A stretch of DNA of 64,000 nucleotides from Clostridiales bacterium (GCA_902362775.1 CABIXV010000006.1:4008-68007); one strand, 5' to 3'. Numbered from the stretch's first letter, positions 25,586-34,049 are shown. A program made the numbers and translations. Notes: generated by a model not told the origin, from the letters alone.

Positions 25586-25627
25586 AAATAAAGGGCGGGG
25601 GACTGTCAAAGTCCTCCGCCCTTTATT
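25586..25627 (-). terminator. Terminator of birA
   Basis: Stem AATAAAGGGCGG(G)GGACT paired with AGTCCTCCGCCCTTTATT around GTCAA; T-rich on the - strand exit, 7 bp past the birA stop codon. 25409-25585 to its left is AT-rich and holds no gene. Confidence 0.8.
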
Positions 25628-25633
25628 GCTTAA

Positions 25634-26626
25634 TCACACATATCCATACATTCCCCGGACGGACACCTCCCCGGAGGAAAATGCCTCCTCTGTTCCGTCC
25701 GGAAACTGGACCAGAAGGTCAAAGCCGTCGTCCACCGCAACGGCGAATCCCTCTCGCCGGGAGATGGGCGTGATGACCTGGACCTGCCTGCCAATGGTGA
25801 TGCAGTCGGCCCTGTACTTCTCCAAATATTCGCCCTGGTTTTGCGGAAAACCGGCATAGGCTCGGTCCAGGGCCCGGATAATCTGAACCGCCAGCTCCGA
25901 CCGGCGTACCGGCCGCCCCAGAGCCAGGGCCAAAGAAGTGGCCATATCCCGGATCTCCGGGTCAAAGTCCCCGGCGCTCTGGTTCACATTGACCCCGATT
26001 CCGGTAACCAGATAGTCCAAATCGTTGCTCTCACTAACCAGCCCCAGCTCCGTGAGGATCCCCACCAGCTTTTTCCCGTTGAGGATGATGTCGTTGGTCC
26101 ACTTGATCTGGGGACGGAGCCCGCAGGCAGCCTGGATGCCATCGCACACTGCCACCGCCACCCAGGCGGTAAAATTAGCCACCTGGGCGGGCTCCAGCCG
26201 GGGCCGCAGCAAGGCGGAGAGATACAGCCCCTTCCCCCGGGGCGACTGGAAAGAGCGGCCCCTGCGGCCCCGGCCTCCGGTCTGTTCCTCCGCCGTCACT
26301 ACCAGTCCCTCGACCGCGCCGGCCATAGCCTGACGCTTGCACTCTGTGTTGGTGGAGTCGATGACATCCAGGCACAGCAGGCTGCCGCCCACCAGAGAGC
26401 CGGACAGGGGACCGGACAACTCCCCCGCCCGCAGGCGGTCAGGGCCCGCCTCCAGCCGATAGCCCCGGTTTGGGGCGGAGGAGATAGTGTACCCCTCCTG
26501 CCGCAAGCCCTCAATGGCCTTCCATACGCCCGCTCGGCTGATGCCCAGCTCCCGGCTCATCGCCTCCCCGGACAAATAGTCTCCCTGCCGCTCCCGCAGC
26601 AGGGATAGGACCTTTTCACGGCTCAT
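25634..26626 (-). CDS. birA: Biotin operon repressor / biotin-[acetyl-CoA-carboxylase] ligase BirA
   Basis: 330 aa from ATG 26626, after GGAGGG; six further in-frame codons lack an RBS. N-terminal winged helix (residues 1-65, GEAMSRELGISRAGVWKAIEGLR in part) followed by the ligase domain with the biotinyl-AMP loop GGRGRRGRSF, KWTNDI and the GIGVNVNQ strand. It attaches biotin to carboxyl carrier proteins, and the DNA-binding domain suggests it also represses biotin uptake or synthesis genes. Confidence 0.95.
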   Translation of the reverse strand: MSREKVLSLLRERQGDYLSGEAMSRELGISRAGVWKAIEGLRQEGYTISSAPNRGYRLEAGPDRLRAGELSGPLSGSLVGGSLLCLDVIDSTNTECKRQAMAGAVEGLVVTAEEQTGGRGRRGRSFQSPRGKGLYLSALLRPRLEPAQVANFTAWVAVAVCDGIQAACGLRPQIKWTNDIILNGKKLVGILTELGLVSESNDLDYLVTGIGVNVNQSAGDFDPEIRDMATSLALALGRPVRRSELAVQIIRALDRAYAGFPQNQGEYLEKYRADCITIGRQVQVITPISRREGFAVAVDDGFDLLVQFPDGTEEAFSSGEVSVRGMYGYV

Positions 26627-26717
26627 GCCCCGCCCTCCAAACAAAGTTTTCTTTCATTATACGGCCCAGGACACCAGTCGTCAACCGGCCTCTCCTCTTG
26701 GAAACAGAATCAGCCAT

Positions 26718-26749
26718 AAAAAACCGGGGAGCGGAATCCCGCTCCCCGG
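26718..26749 (-). terminator. Terminator of hpf
   Basis: Perfect 11-bp stem (26724-26734 with 26739-26749) followed on the - strand by a run of six T, 10 bp after the hpf stop codon. Confidence 0.9.
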
Positions 26750-26758
26750 ACAACTATC

Positions 26759-27310
26759 TTACTGCTCGTCTTCAATAATACCATAGTCCCCATCATACCG
26801 GCGGTAGACCACGGCGAAGGCCCCACCGGCCTCCTCGTCCTTAAAGGCGAAGAAGCTGTGCCCCAGCAGATTCATCTGCAAAATAGCCTCGTCCCGGCTC
26901 ATAGGCTTGATAGGGAAGGTCTTGCTCCGGACGATGCGGTACTCGCCCTCCTCCGGCTCCTCTGGGGCGAAGGAGGAGACCTCCGCCGCATCCACCGCCC
27001 GCTCGAAGGCCCCTTGGCGCAGCCGCTTCTCCAGCCGGGTCTTGTTCTTCCGAATCTGACGCTCCAGGGTGGTTACCGCGGCGTCGATGGACGCCTGCAT
27101 ATCAGAGGTACTCTCAGATACCCGGAAAATAGTGCCGCTGGAGCGGATGGTGATCTCCACCCTGTTCAGCCGCTCCTTCTCCACACTGAACGTGATTGAG
27201 GCGGTGGCATCCTCCTTAAAAAAACGGTCCAGCTTTCCCACCTTTTTCTCCGCGTACTTGTGGATGAAGTTGGGCAGGGTCACCTTTTTGTCCGTGAACA
27301 CAAATTTCAT
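26759..27310 (-). CDS. hpf: Ribosome hibernation-promoting factor, long form
   Basis: 183 aa from ATG 27310 with AAAGGAG 9 nt upstream. The N-terminal beta-alpha-beta-beta-beta-alpha domain (residues 1-100, ending RQIRKNKTRLEKRL) binds the 30S A/P sites, and the C-terminal domain (from about 125, IVRSKTFPIKPMSRDEAILQMNLLGHSFFAF in part) dimerises to form 100S ribosomes. Length and domain pair are those of the long HPF of Firmicutes. Probably induced in stationary phase; monocistronic. Confidence 0.95.
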   Translation of the reverse strand: MKFVFTDKKVTLPNFIHKYAEKKVGKLDRFFKEDATASITFSVEKERLNRVEITIRSSGTIFRVSESTSDMQASIDAAVTTLERQIRKNKTRLEKRLRQGAFERAVDAAEVSSFAPEEPEEGEYRIVRSKTFPIKPMSRDEAILQMNLLGHSFFAFKDEEAGGAFAVVYRRYDGDYGIIEDEQ

Positions 27311-27467
27311 AACTTTCGCTCCTTTCGCCCTATCAGGCAAGGTATAGCGACGGGAGGGACTCACCTCTCCAGCGGAGAGGGAGTTCCCTCCCACCGTTAA
27401 TCTATTATACCACAAGCACGAAAAATATCCATAGGCTTTTGTTAATTTTTTCTAAATTTTCCTGGAC

Positions 27468-28628
27468 CTATCCCTTTATCCGCTGTCCGCCGATCAGCAC
27501 CGTCTGGACCCGGCTGAACAGATTGATGGGGTGGCCGGAGGTGATGACGATATCCGCGTCCTTCCCCGGCGTCAGGGAGCCCACCCGGTTATCGATCCCG
27601 GCAATCTGAGCGGGGTTGATGGTGATGGCGGCCAGGGCGGCCTCCGGGTTCATGCCACCTTTCACCGCCATGGCGGCACACAGGGCCAGGTGCTGGACCG
27701 GCACCTCTGGGTGGTCGGTACAGATGGCCGTCTTGACTCCGTGGAGCGCGAGGACCGCCGGGGATTCGATGGTCATATTGGCCAGCTCCGGCTTGGACCG
27801 GTCCCCCAGGCAGGGCCCGGTAATGACAGGCACCCCCTCCTGGACCAGCAGTTCGGGGATCAGATGGGCTTCCGTGCCGTGGACGATGACGCACTTCAGT
27901 CCGAACTCCTTGGAGATACGGATGGCGGTGGCAATGTCGTCCGCCCGGTGGGCGTGAATGTGGACGGGCAGCTCCCCTCGGACCACGGGCAGCAGGGCCT
28001 CCAGCTTGGCGTCATAGTCGGGCTTGTCCTCCTCCTCGTCCTCCGCGGCTCGTTCCAGCTTCTCTCCATACTCCAGGGCCTTGGCCAGGTTTTCCCGGAT
28101 GATGGCGGCGGTAGCCATACGGGTGACCGGGGTTTCATGCCGCTCGTTGTAAACGCATTTTGGATTTTCTCCCAGAGCCAGCTTCATGGCCGCCGGTGCC
28201 TGGACCACCATGGCGTCCACCCACTTTCCGGTGGTCTTAATGGCGGCGAACTGACCGGAGACAGGGTTGGCGGAGCCCGGCCCGGTGAGTACGGTGGTGA
28301 CACCGGCCTGACGGGCCTCCTCAAAACACCGGTCCAGCGGATTGACCGCGTCTATGGCCCGGAGGTGGGGGGTACAGGGGTCGGTAGCCTCGTTCCCGTC
28401 GTCGGCCTCAAAGCCCAGGGCGTCACCGAACATCCCCAGATGACAATGGGCGTCAATAAAGCCGGGCAGGATATGGCCCTGGCGTGCGTCCAGGGTCTCT
28501 CCCTCCCAGTGGTCGGGGCACTCCTCCATAGGCCCCACCTTGGCAATCTTGTCCCCAGACACGGCCACATATCCGTTGGGGATGGTTAGGCCATCCATGG
28601 TGTGGACGGTCCCATTGATAATAAGCAT
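27468..28628 (-). CDS. Amidohydrolase family protein (imidazolonepropionase-like)
   Basis: 386 aa from ATG 28628 with GGAGG 7 nt upstream; an in-frame extension to 28724 covers the intergenic hairpins and is unlikely. Metal-dependent hydrolase of the amidohydrolase superfamily: beta-sandwich start MLIINGTVHTMDG, GFIDAHCHLG for the first His-x-His, HIHAHR and VIVHGTEAH for later histidines, CTDHPEVP for the aspartate, and GKDADIVI in the C-terminal sandwich. Similar proteins are deposited as imidazolonepropionase-like or D-aminoacylase-like amidohydrolases. The substrate is not known. Confidence 0.85.
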   Translation of the reverse strand: MLIINGTVHTMDGLTIPNGYVAVSGDKIAKVGPMEECPDHWEGETLDARQGHILPGFIDAHCHLGMFGDALGFEADDGNEATDPCTPHLRAIDAVNPLDRCFEEARQAGVTTVLTGPGSANPVSGQFAAIKTTGKWVDAMVVQAPAAMKLALGENPKCVYNERHETPVTRMATAAIIRENLAKALEYGEKLERAAEDEEEDKPDYDAKLEALLPVVRGELPVHIHAHRADDIATAIRISKEFGLKCVIVHGTEAHLIPELLVQEGVPVITGPCLGDRSKPELANMTIESPAVLALHGVKTAICTDHPEVPVQHLALCAAMAVKGGMNPEAALAAITINPAQIAGIDNRVGSLTPGKDADIVITSGHPINLFSRVQTVLIGGQRIKG

Positions 28629-28748
28629 ATTTTCCTCCACTGACAGGAAGCGACAAAGGCTCCCATTGACTCTTTTGAGATATTTTGTTACAGTTAAAAC
28701 GGCTCGACCAATATGCTTCCCCACGGTATCTTTCTTCCCGTGGGACTG

Positions 28749-28774
28749 AACGCCCCATACGGGGCGTTTTCTTT
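28749..28774 (+). terminator. Plus-strand intrinsic terminator without a matching gene
   Basis: Perfect 8-bp stem AACGCCCC/GGGGCGTT (28749-28756 with 28761-28768) runs into TTCTTTT on the + strand, but all genes here are on the - strand. A second small hairpin, CCCACGG/CCGTGGG at about 28721-28744, precedes it. It could end a small RNA starting near 28630-28700. Confidence 0.5.
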
Positions 28775-28786
28775 TGTGAAAATCAG

Positions 28787-28812
28787 GGCCGCCGCATATG
28801 CGGCGGCCCTGT
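28787..28812 (-). terminator. Terminator of the yabP-yabQ-divIC-S1 operon
   Basis: Perfect 26-bp palindrome followed on the - strand by GATTTT, 11 bp beyond the S1-protein stop codon. Confidence 0.8.
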
Positions 28813-28822
28813 CATATCCCGC

Positions 28823-29266
28823 TTACCGGCGGCCGCCTCCCCGGCGGTTCCCGCCCTTCTTTTCAATATAGCGCAACTCGGACAGCTTGCTGTCTGACGA
28901 CTGCATGAACTGCTTGAGCCGGTCCTCAAAATCGCTGGGTTCCTTGGGGGCGGGCCGGGCAAAGCTCATGGGCCGTCCGCCGCCCTGACTGGGGCGGCCG
29001 CCTCCGTTGGGACGGGGGCCACGCTGGGGGGGCGGAGCCACCTGCTTGATGGACAGGTTGATCCGGTTGGCTTGGTCGATGCCGATGACCTTCACTTTGA
29101 CCTCCTGCCCCTCCTGTAGGTGGTCGGACACCTCGTTGACATAGGAATAGGCGATCTCTGAAATATGGACCAAGCCGGATCTTCCCTCCGGCAGGGACAC
29201 GAAGGCCCCAAACTTTGTAATTCCCGTTACCTTACCGTCCAAGATGGACCCAACACCAAACTCCAT
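28823..29266 (-). CDS. S1 RNA-binding domain protein (YabR-like)
   Basis: 147 aa. The S1 domain occupies about residues 1-72, beginning EFGVGSILDGKVTGITKFGAFVSLPEG and ending INLSIKQ. It is followed by a glycine/arginine/proline-rich linker and a C-terminal SDFEDRLKQFMQSSDSKLSELRYIEKK segment with basic glycine tail. The position after divIC matches Bacillus yabR. The ATG at 29266 is 15 nt from AAGGAGG, longer than ideal, but no other start codon fits. Likely binds RNA or ribosomes; role unknown. Confidence 0.88.
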   Translation of the reverse strand: MEFGVGSILDGKVTGITKFGAFVSLPEGRSGLVHISEIAYSYVNEVSDHLQEGQEVKVKVIGIDQANRINLSIKQVAPPPQRGPRPNGGGRPSQGGGRPMSFARPAPKEPSDFEDRLKQFMQSSDSKLSELRYIEKKGGNRRGGGRR

Positions 29267-29351
29267 AACTGACCGAAATATCCTCCTTGTAAATTTCCCC
29301 GCGCCGCCACACACAGATTACGGCGCTGGAGAGCCCGTTTGACTGGATCGC

Positions 29352-29627
29352 TCAGTTGGCCACATCGATATAGACGATCTCATCCTGCTTCACATGGCCC
29401 TTTTCCCGGGCCACCTGCTCCAGCATCTCAGGATCGTCGCTGTTTTCGATGGCGGCCTCCAGCTCCTGGTTTTCCAGCCGCTGGTCGCTGACCTGCCGGG
29501 CCAGCGTATCCCGCTGGACTTGGGCTGTCTGTATCTGGCCCCTCAGGTCCAGAAGAGAGGTGGCCATATAAATCAGCAGGGCCAGCACCACGATTTTGGT
29601 CAAAAACCCAGCTCGCTTCAGCTTCAT
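29352..29627 (-). CDS. divIC: Septum formation initiator DivIC/FtsL-like
   Basis: 91 aa from ATG 29627; the ATG two codons earlier touches GAGAGG, so the second, 6 nt away, is preferred. Short basic cytoplasmic start, one membrane helix (about residues 8-26), a coiled coil (about 30-65, LRGQIQTAQVQRDTLARQVS in part) and a short external tail. Matches DivIC, which joins FtsL and DivIB in the division complex. The upstream gene yabQ reads into this one by 200 bp in another frame. Confidence 0.9.
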   Translation of the reverse strand: MKLKRAGFLTKIVVLALLIYMATSLLDLRGQIQTAQVQRDTLARQVSDQRLENQELEAAIENSDDPEMLEQVAREKGHVKQDEIVYIDVAN

Positions 29628-30120
29628 AGACATCCTCTCCTCTCTCCCTGGCGGCTCGTCGGCGGACCGCGCGCTCCATCTCCTCGGTTTTCTGTCCTAT
29701 TCTATACCATTTCACGCCGGAAAGAAAGGTATTTTTCGCAAGTTTTCCGAATTTTTTTAAAACAGCCCTCCCCAGGGCCAGCGGGAAGGTCAAAATTCCC
29801 AAAAGGAAGGTGACGATATCCGCCATAAAGTAGCCCAGCTTCAAAAACCAGGGGCTGATCACCCAGAAGTATACCCCTCCCCCCGCCATGCAGAACAAGG
29901 CGCCGTAGAAACGGATCTGTCCCCCCCAGGCCCCCTGGGACCAGAGAAACAGAGTCCCCGTGGCCACCAGCCAGAACACCAGATCCAGCAGGGGACCCAC
30001 CACGGGCAACTTCACCCGGACTCTCAGAATACGGAACAGGTCGTACAGCAGCCCAAACAGCGCCCCCAGCGCCAGAGCCTGGCACAGAGCCTGACCCTGC
30101 TGAACGGTATCGATGGTCAT
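29428..30120 (-). CDS. yabQ: Spore cortex biosynthesis protein YabQ (3' end overlaps divIC)
   Basis: 230 aa as read; the first about 164 residues are unique and show several membrane helices (GALFGLLYDLFRILRV, LLDLVFWLVATGTLFLW, GYFMADIVTFLLGILTF), the usual YabQ pattern. The remaining 66 codons run inside divIC in another frame and translate to Pro/Gly/Arg-rich text, so they are not likely conserved. A one-base shift before 29640 would bring a TGA into the ATGA at the divIC start, the same coupling seen between yabP and yabQ. YabQ is a membrane protein needed for spore cortex formation, made in the mother cell under sigma E in Bacillus. Confidence 0.8.
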   Translation of the reverse strand: MTIDTVQQGQALCQALALGALFGLLYDLFRILRVRVKLPVVGPLLDLVFWLVATGTLFLWSQGAWGGQIRFYGALFCMAGGGVYFWVISPWFLKLGYFMADIVTFLLGILTFPLALGRAVLKKFGKLAKNTFLSGVKWYRIGQKTEEMERAVRRRAARERGEDVYEAEASWVFDQNRGAGPADLYGHLSSGPEGPDTDSPSPAGYAGPAGQRPAAGKPGAGGRHRKQRRS

Positions 30121-30407
30121 CTGCCGAATAGGCGGCCCAGCAGACCGCCCTGCTCCCGCCCGCCGCTCTCGTAGATCAGGGCGTTCACCGTCCCCTCGAC
30201 CTTCAGATCTCCTCCGTCCAAGGACAGCTTTTCGATGTGGAGCCCCTCCCCCTGGATCTCCAGCCCCCCCTGGGCAGTTGTCAGGAAGATGGCGCTCTCG
30301 TCAAAGCTTTCCACCTCCTCCACCCCCGATATCATTAGCTGCTCCCGGTCCTCTAGGATCACATGGTGGCCTGTGTCCGGCCGAAGCTTCTCATTTTCAT
30401 AGGCCAT
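30117..30407 (-). CDS. yabP: Sporulation protein YabP
   Basis: 96 aa with GGGGGTGA 8 nt before the ATG. The sequence HVILEDREQLMISGVEEVESFDESAIFLTTAQGGLEIQGEGLHIEKL (quoted in parts elsewhere) has the YabP/YqfC pattern: a beta-rich domain with ISGVxxVxSFD, GxLxIxGxxLHI and a C-terminal VEGxVNALxY. It is paired with yabQ (ATGA overlap), as in Bacillus, where both belong to the sigma E regulon. Confidence 0.9.
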   Translation of the reverse strand: MAYENEKLRPDTGHHVILEDREQLMISGVEEVESFDESAIFLTTAQGGLEIQGEGLHIEKLSLDGGDLKVEGTVNALIYESGGREQGGLLGRLFGR

Positions 30408-30428
30408 GTTTTCACCCCCTTTTGCTCC

Positions 30429-30456
30429 ATCCTATGGGACAAGTGGGGGCTTTTAT
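30429..30456 (-). promoter_or_regulatory. Possible sigma E-type promoter of yabP-yabQ
   Basis: On the - strand an ATA (30456-30454) lies 17 bp before CATAGGAT (30436-30429), which matches 6 of 8 positions of the sigma E -10 consensus CATACAAT. It is 22 bp upstream of the yabP start. Weak by sequence alone but agrees with the known regulon. Confidence 0.35.
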
Positions 30457-30572
30457 GCCTGTTTTTCGCCGCTGCTCTCCCTTCCAGAAAAGATCGTCTG
30501 GAAATCTGCCCGTTCTTAGTGTACAATAGGTTTTGTTCATGCGAATCCTATTGGAAAAGGTTTGATTGTATC

Positions 30573-31346
30573 ATGGTAAAAGCCATTTTTTTTGATATCG
30601 ACGGCACTCTGGTTAGCTTCCAGACCCACACAATTTCTCCCGCTGTCTTGGAGGGCCTCCACCGCCTGCGGGAGAAGGGAATCCGGTTATTCCTGTCCAC
30701 AGGCCGCCACAAAGTCATGAGTCAGTCGGTCCGGGATCTCTTTCCCTTCGATGGCTGCATCACCCTCAGCGGCCAATACTGCTTTGCTCAGGACCGGGTG
30801 CTTCGAAGCGTCCCCTTCGCTCCGGAGCGGGTGAAAGCTCTGGTGGAGCTGATGGAGCATTCCACTATCCCCTGTATCTTTTTGGAGGAGGAGGACTGCT
30901 ACCTTGTAAACCCGGGGCCGCGGGCTCAGGTGTTCCCCAAGCAGCTAGCTGTCCCCCTCCCCCCCTCCGCTCCCGCCCGGCGGGCGGAAGGGCGACAGGT
31001 GTTTCAGGCCACCGCCTTCCTCACCCGGGAGGAGCAGCAGGCTTTAGGAGACCCCTTCCCAGGACTGGAGGTCATGCGCTGGCACCCAGATTTCGTGGAT
31101 ATTATTTCCCCAGGCGGCGGCAAGGACCAGGGTATGGACGCCATTTTGGACTTCTTCGGCATCTCCCTGGAGGACACCATGGCCTTCGGCGATGGGGAAA
31201 ACGACATTCCTATGCTCCGCCACGCCCATGTGGGAGTAGCCATGGGCAACGCCGACGCTCTCGTACGCTCTCACGCCGACTTTGTGACCGGGACAGTGGA
31301 TGAGGACGGTATTTTGTCCGCTCTGGAACATTTCGGTCTGCTGTAG
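30573..31346 (+). CDS. HAD superfamily Cof-type phosphatase
   Basis: 257 aa from ATG 30573; the RBS is weak (GGAAAAGG 12 nt away). Motif I is FFDIDGTLVSF, motif II LSTGRH, motif IV GDGENDIPML, with a C2-type cap between about residues 80 and 190. This is the Cof/YidA group of sugar-phosphate and pyridoxal-phosphate phosphatases, often broad in substrate. A possible TACAAT -10 lies at 30522-30527. Not closely related to the second HAD protein at 57113. Confidence 0.88.
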   Translation: MVKAIFFDIDGTLVSFQTHTISPAVLEGLHRLREKGIRLFLSTGRHKVMSQSVRDLFPFDGCITLSGQYCFAQDRVLRSVPFAPERVKALVELMEHSTIPCIFLEEEDCYLVNPGPRAQVFPKQLAVPLPPSAPARRAEGRQVFQATAFLTREEQQALGDPFPGLEVMRWHPDFVDIISPGGGKDQGMDAILDFFGISLEDTMAFGDGENDIPMLRHAHVGVAMGNADALVRSHADFVTGTVDEDGILSALEHFGLL

Positions 31347-31445
31347 CCCCCGTCTTTTACACATAATTTACAATTTCCTGTGGATTTTCTTCCCTGGTCC
31401 GTGTACAATAAAGACAAGAATCGGCACCGAAGGAGGAACTGTTAC

Positions 31446-33041
31446 ATGAAGCTTACGTTTTTTGGCGCGGCCCACGCGGTCACCGGCAGCTGCCACTGTC
31501 TGGAAGTCAACGGCAGGAAGATCCTGATCGACTGCGGTCTCCAGCAGGGCCGGGACGAGCACGATGACAACGCCCTGGATTTTTCCCCCAGCTACATCGA
31601 CTATGTTTTGGTCACCCACGCCCATATCGACCACTCCGGCCGCATTCCGCTGCTGGTCAAGGAGGGCTTTTCCGGGCCCATCTATACCACCCGGCTCACC
31701 GCCCAGCTGCTGTCCATCATGCTCCGAGACTCCGCTCATATTCAGGAGAGCGATGCCCAGTGGCAGAACCAGAAGGGAAAGCGGGCCGGCCGGGAGGAGG
31801 TAGAGCCCCTCTACACCCTGACAGACGCGGAGGAGGCCCTCCAGCTCCTCAATACCCAGGAGTACGGACAAATCTTCGAGCTGTGCGAGGGTGTAGAGGT
31901 CCGCTTCTGCGACGCCGGCCATCTGCTGGGCTCCTCCTGTGTGGAGATCTGGGCCACTGAGAACGGTGTCACCAAAAAGCTGGTCTTCTCCGGAGATCTG
32001 GGCAACGTAGACCAGCCTGTCATCCGGGACCCCTCCTTTGTGACAGAGGCGGATTATGTCATCATGGAGTCCACCTACGGCGACCGGAACCACCAGCCCC
32101 CAGAGAGCTATACCGAGGCCCTGGCCGCCCTCATTGACGACGTGTTTTCCAAAGGTGGCAACATTGTTATCCCCTCCTTTGCCGTAGGCCGTACCCAGGA
32201 GCTGCTCTACTTCCTCCGAGAGATCAAAAATGAGGGGATGGTCAAATCGGTCCCCAACTTTACCGTCTGCGTGGACTCTCCCCTGGCCGCTGAGGCCACC
32301 AAGATCTACGCTGGCGATCTTCACGGCTACCTGGACGAGGAGGCAATTGCCGTCCTGCAGGGTGGCGACAACCTGTTCACCTTCCCCGGCCTGACCCTGA
32401 CCCAGTCTACCGAGGAATCCAAGGCTCTCAATATGGACAAGAGCTCTAAAATCATCATCTCCGCCTCCGGTATGTGCGATGCCGGCCGCATCCGCCACCA
32501 CCTGAAGCACAACCTATGGCGCCCCGAATGCGCTGTGGTCTTTGTGGGCTATCAGGGGGAGGGCACTCTGGGCCGCCGTCTGCTGGAGGGGGCCAAAAGT
32601 GTAAAGCTTTTTGGTGAGGAGATCGCCGTCCGGGCCCGGATCCTGAATTTCCCCGGCCTGTCCTCTCACGCCGACCGGGATCACCTGCTGGACTGGATCG
32701 GCCATTTCTCCCCCAAGCCGGACCAAGTGTTCGTGGTACACGGGGATAGTGAGATCACAGACCTCTTTGCAAATGATTTGAATGAGCGGGGCATCCCCGC
32801 CCACGCGCCTCTCTATGAGGAGGTCTATGATCTGCTGGGAAATCGTATGCTGGCAAAGGGCGTTGTTCTGGAGAGCAAGCGGACCACAGGCGGCGCCTCC
32901 GCTCCCTCCGCCGCCTTCCTGCGGCTACAAGATGTGTCCAAGGACTTGGCCGACCTTATCAGCCGCAGCCGGGGCCGTTCCAACAAGGATCTGTCCAAGC
33001 TGGCCGATCAGCTTCGGCAAATCATGGACAAGTGGGAATAG
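31446..33041 (+). CDS. Beta-CASP metallo-beta-lactamase-fold ribonuclease-like protein
   Basis: 531 aa from ATG 31446 with AGGAGG 9 nt upstream. The N-terminal metallo-beta-lactamase domain has THAHIDHSGRIP (zinc motif 2), DAGHLLGSS and FSGDLGN; the beta-CASP insert has YGDRNHQ, SFAVGRTQELLYFL and ISASGMCDAGRIRHHL; the last motifs are LSSHADRDHLLDW and VHGD. This is the family of YSH1/CPSF73-like and RNase J-related nucleases, acting on RNA. A Ser/Arg-rich C-terminal tail follows from about residue 490. Confidence 0.88.
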   Translation: MKLTFFGAAHAVTGSCHCLEVNGRKILIDCGLQQGRDEHDDNALDFSPSYIDYVLVTHAHIDHSGRIPLLVKEGFSGPIYTTRLTAQLLSIMLRDSAHIQESDAQWQNQKGKRAGREEVEPLYTLTDAEEALQLLNTQEYGQIFELCEGVEVRFCDAGHLLGSSCVEIWATENGVTKKLVFSGDLGNVDQPVIRDPSFVTEADYVIMESTYGDRNHQPPESYTEALAALIDDVFSKGGNIVIPSFAVGRTQELLYFLREIKNEGMVKSVPNFTVCVDSPLAAEATKIYAGDLHGYLDEEAIAVLQGGDNLFTFPGLTLTQSTEESKALNMDKSSKIIISASGMCDAGRIRHHLKHNLWRPECAVVFVGYQGEGTLGRRLLEGAKSVKLFGEEIAVRARILNFPGLSSHADRDHLLDWIGHFSPKPDQVFVVHGDSEITDLFANDLNERGIPAHAPLYEEVYDLLGNRMLAKGVVLESKRTTGGASAPSAAFLRLQDVSKDLADLISRSRGRSNKDLSKLADQLRQIMDKWE

Positions 33042-33149
33042 AGAGGCGTTTGAGCCGCCGCGAGCAGCGCGGATGGACCGGAGCGAAGGTTCGCTCCTGC
33101 TGGCAGCGGCGCCCTTCCCCAACTATGACAGTAAGAACGGAGAGTTTTT

Positions 33150-34034
33150 ATGGAGATCGACCGCAGAGAACTGAAAAGGCAGGCTAGGGAGGCCATTCGG
33201 GTCTCCCGTCCTTCCTTCTGGGTGGTCACCCTGGTATATCTGCTGATGACCACTGGTGTTTCCACCCTGGCCGGCCTGCTTGTTCCGGCCCCGGACACAG
33301 GAAACATCAGTCTGCCGGCTTTGTTCCTTTCCATCCTCCTCTCCCTGTACTCCACGGTAGTTGGCTTTGGCTTTACGCTATGGTCCATGTGGACCTCCCG
33401 GAAGCTGTCTCCCGGACTGGGCGCCCTAGCCGATGGCTTCTCCGTGGCCCTGCTGGTTATCATGACCTCCATTCTGATCTTTCTCCACACGCTGGCCTGG
33501 TCCCTGCTGTGCATCCCCGTCGTCTGGCTGGTCCTAATTCCGGTTTTTCTCTCCCCAGGCCTCTCCTTCCTTGTGATCCCCGTTCTAATTGCCGGCATCA
33601 TGATTTTCTCTTATTGGGTCTCTCTGCGCTACGCCCTGGCCTACTATTTGCTGGCCGACCACCCTGACTACGGGGCCTTCGCCGCGGTCCGCCGCAGTGT
33701 GGAGCTGACGCGGGGCTGGAAGTGGGAGATGTTCAAGCTGGCCTTTTCCTTCATCGGCTGGGAACTGCTTGACCTGCTTCTCTACTCACTGGCACTACTT
33801 CTGGTTCTGGTCCAGGGCGGTTTCTTCCAGTCTCTTTCCCTGGAGCACTACGGGGATGCCTACATGGTCTATCAGATTATCCTCTCCTATCCCCGCTCCG
33901 CCCTTCTTCTCCTGCTGGCCTCCATCCCGGTAAAGCTGTGGCTCTATCCCTACCGCTCCGTGACCATGGCCGGCTTCTACGACGCCCGGCTGCGCCTCCA
34001 GCGGGAGGGTTCTGTGGAGATGCCCCCTCTCTGA
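33150..34034 (+). CDS. DUF975 family membrane protein
   Basis: 294 aa with about six membrane helices. The start MEIDRRELKRQAREAIR and the later AYYLLADHPDYGAFAAVRRSVELTRGWKWEMFKLAFSFIGWELL (in parts: LADHPDYGA, SVELTRGWKWEMF) are DUF975 hallmarks. Function unknown; family members are common in Clostridia. Its own terminator follows at 34050. The 108 bp before it contain a short hairpin (GGAGCGAA/TTCGCTCC) and no gene. Confidence 0.85.
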   Translation: MEIDRRELKRQAREAIRVSRPSFWVVTLVYLLMTTGVSTLAGLLVPAPDTGNISLPALFLSILLSLYSTVVGFGFTLWSMWTSRKLSPGLGALADGFSVALLVIMTSILIFLHTLAWSLLCIPVVWLVLIPVFLSPGLSFLVIPVLIAGIMIFSYWVSLRYALAYYLLADHPDYGAFAAVRRSVELTRGWKWEMFKLAFSFIGWELLDLLLYSLALLLVLVQGGFFQSLSLEHYGDAYMVYQIILSYPRSALLLLLASIPVKLWLYPYRSVTMAGFYDARLRLQREGSVEMPPL

Positions 34035-34049
34035 ACATCCAAAGCTACC

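Noticed and set aside
28630..28775. 6S, SRP or RNase P RNA
   Set aside because: Two hairpins are present but the sequence lacks the conserved cores of these RNAs; only an unclassified small RNA remains possible.
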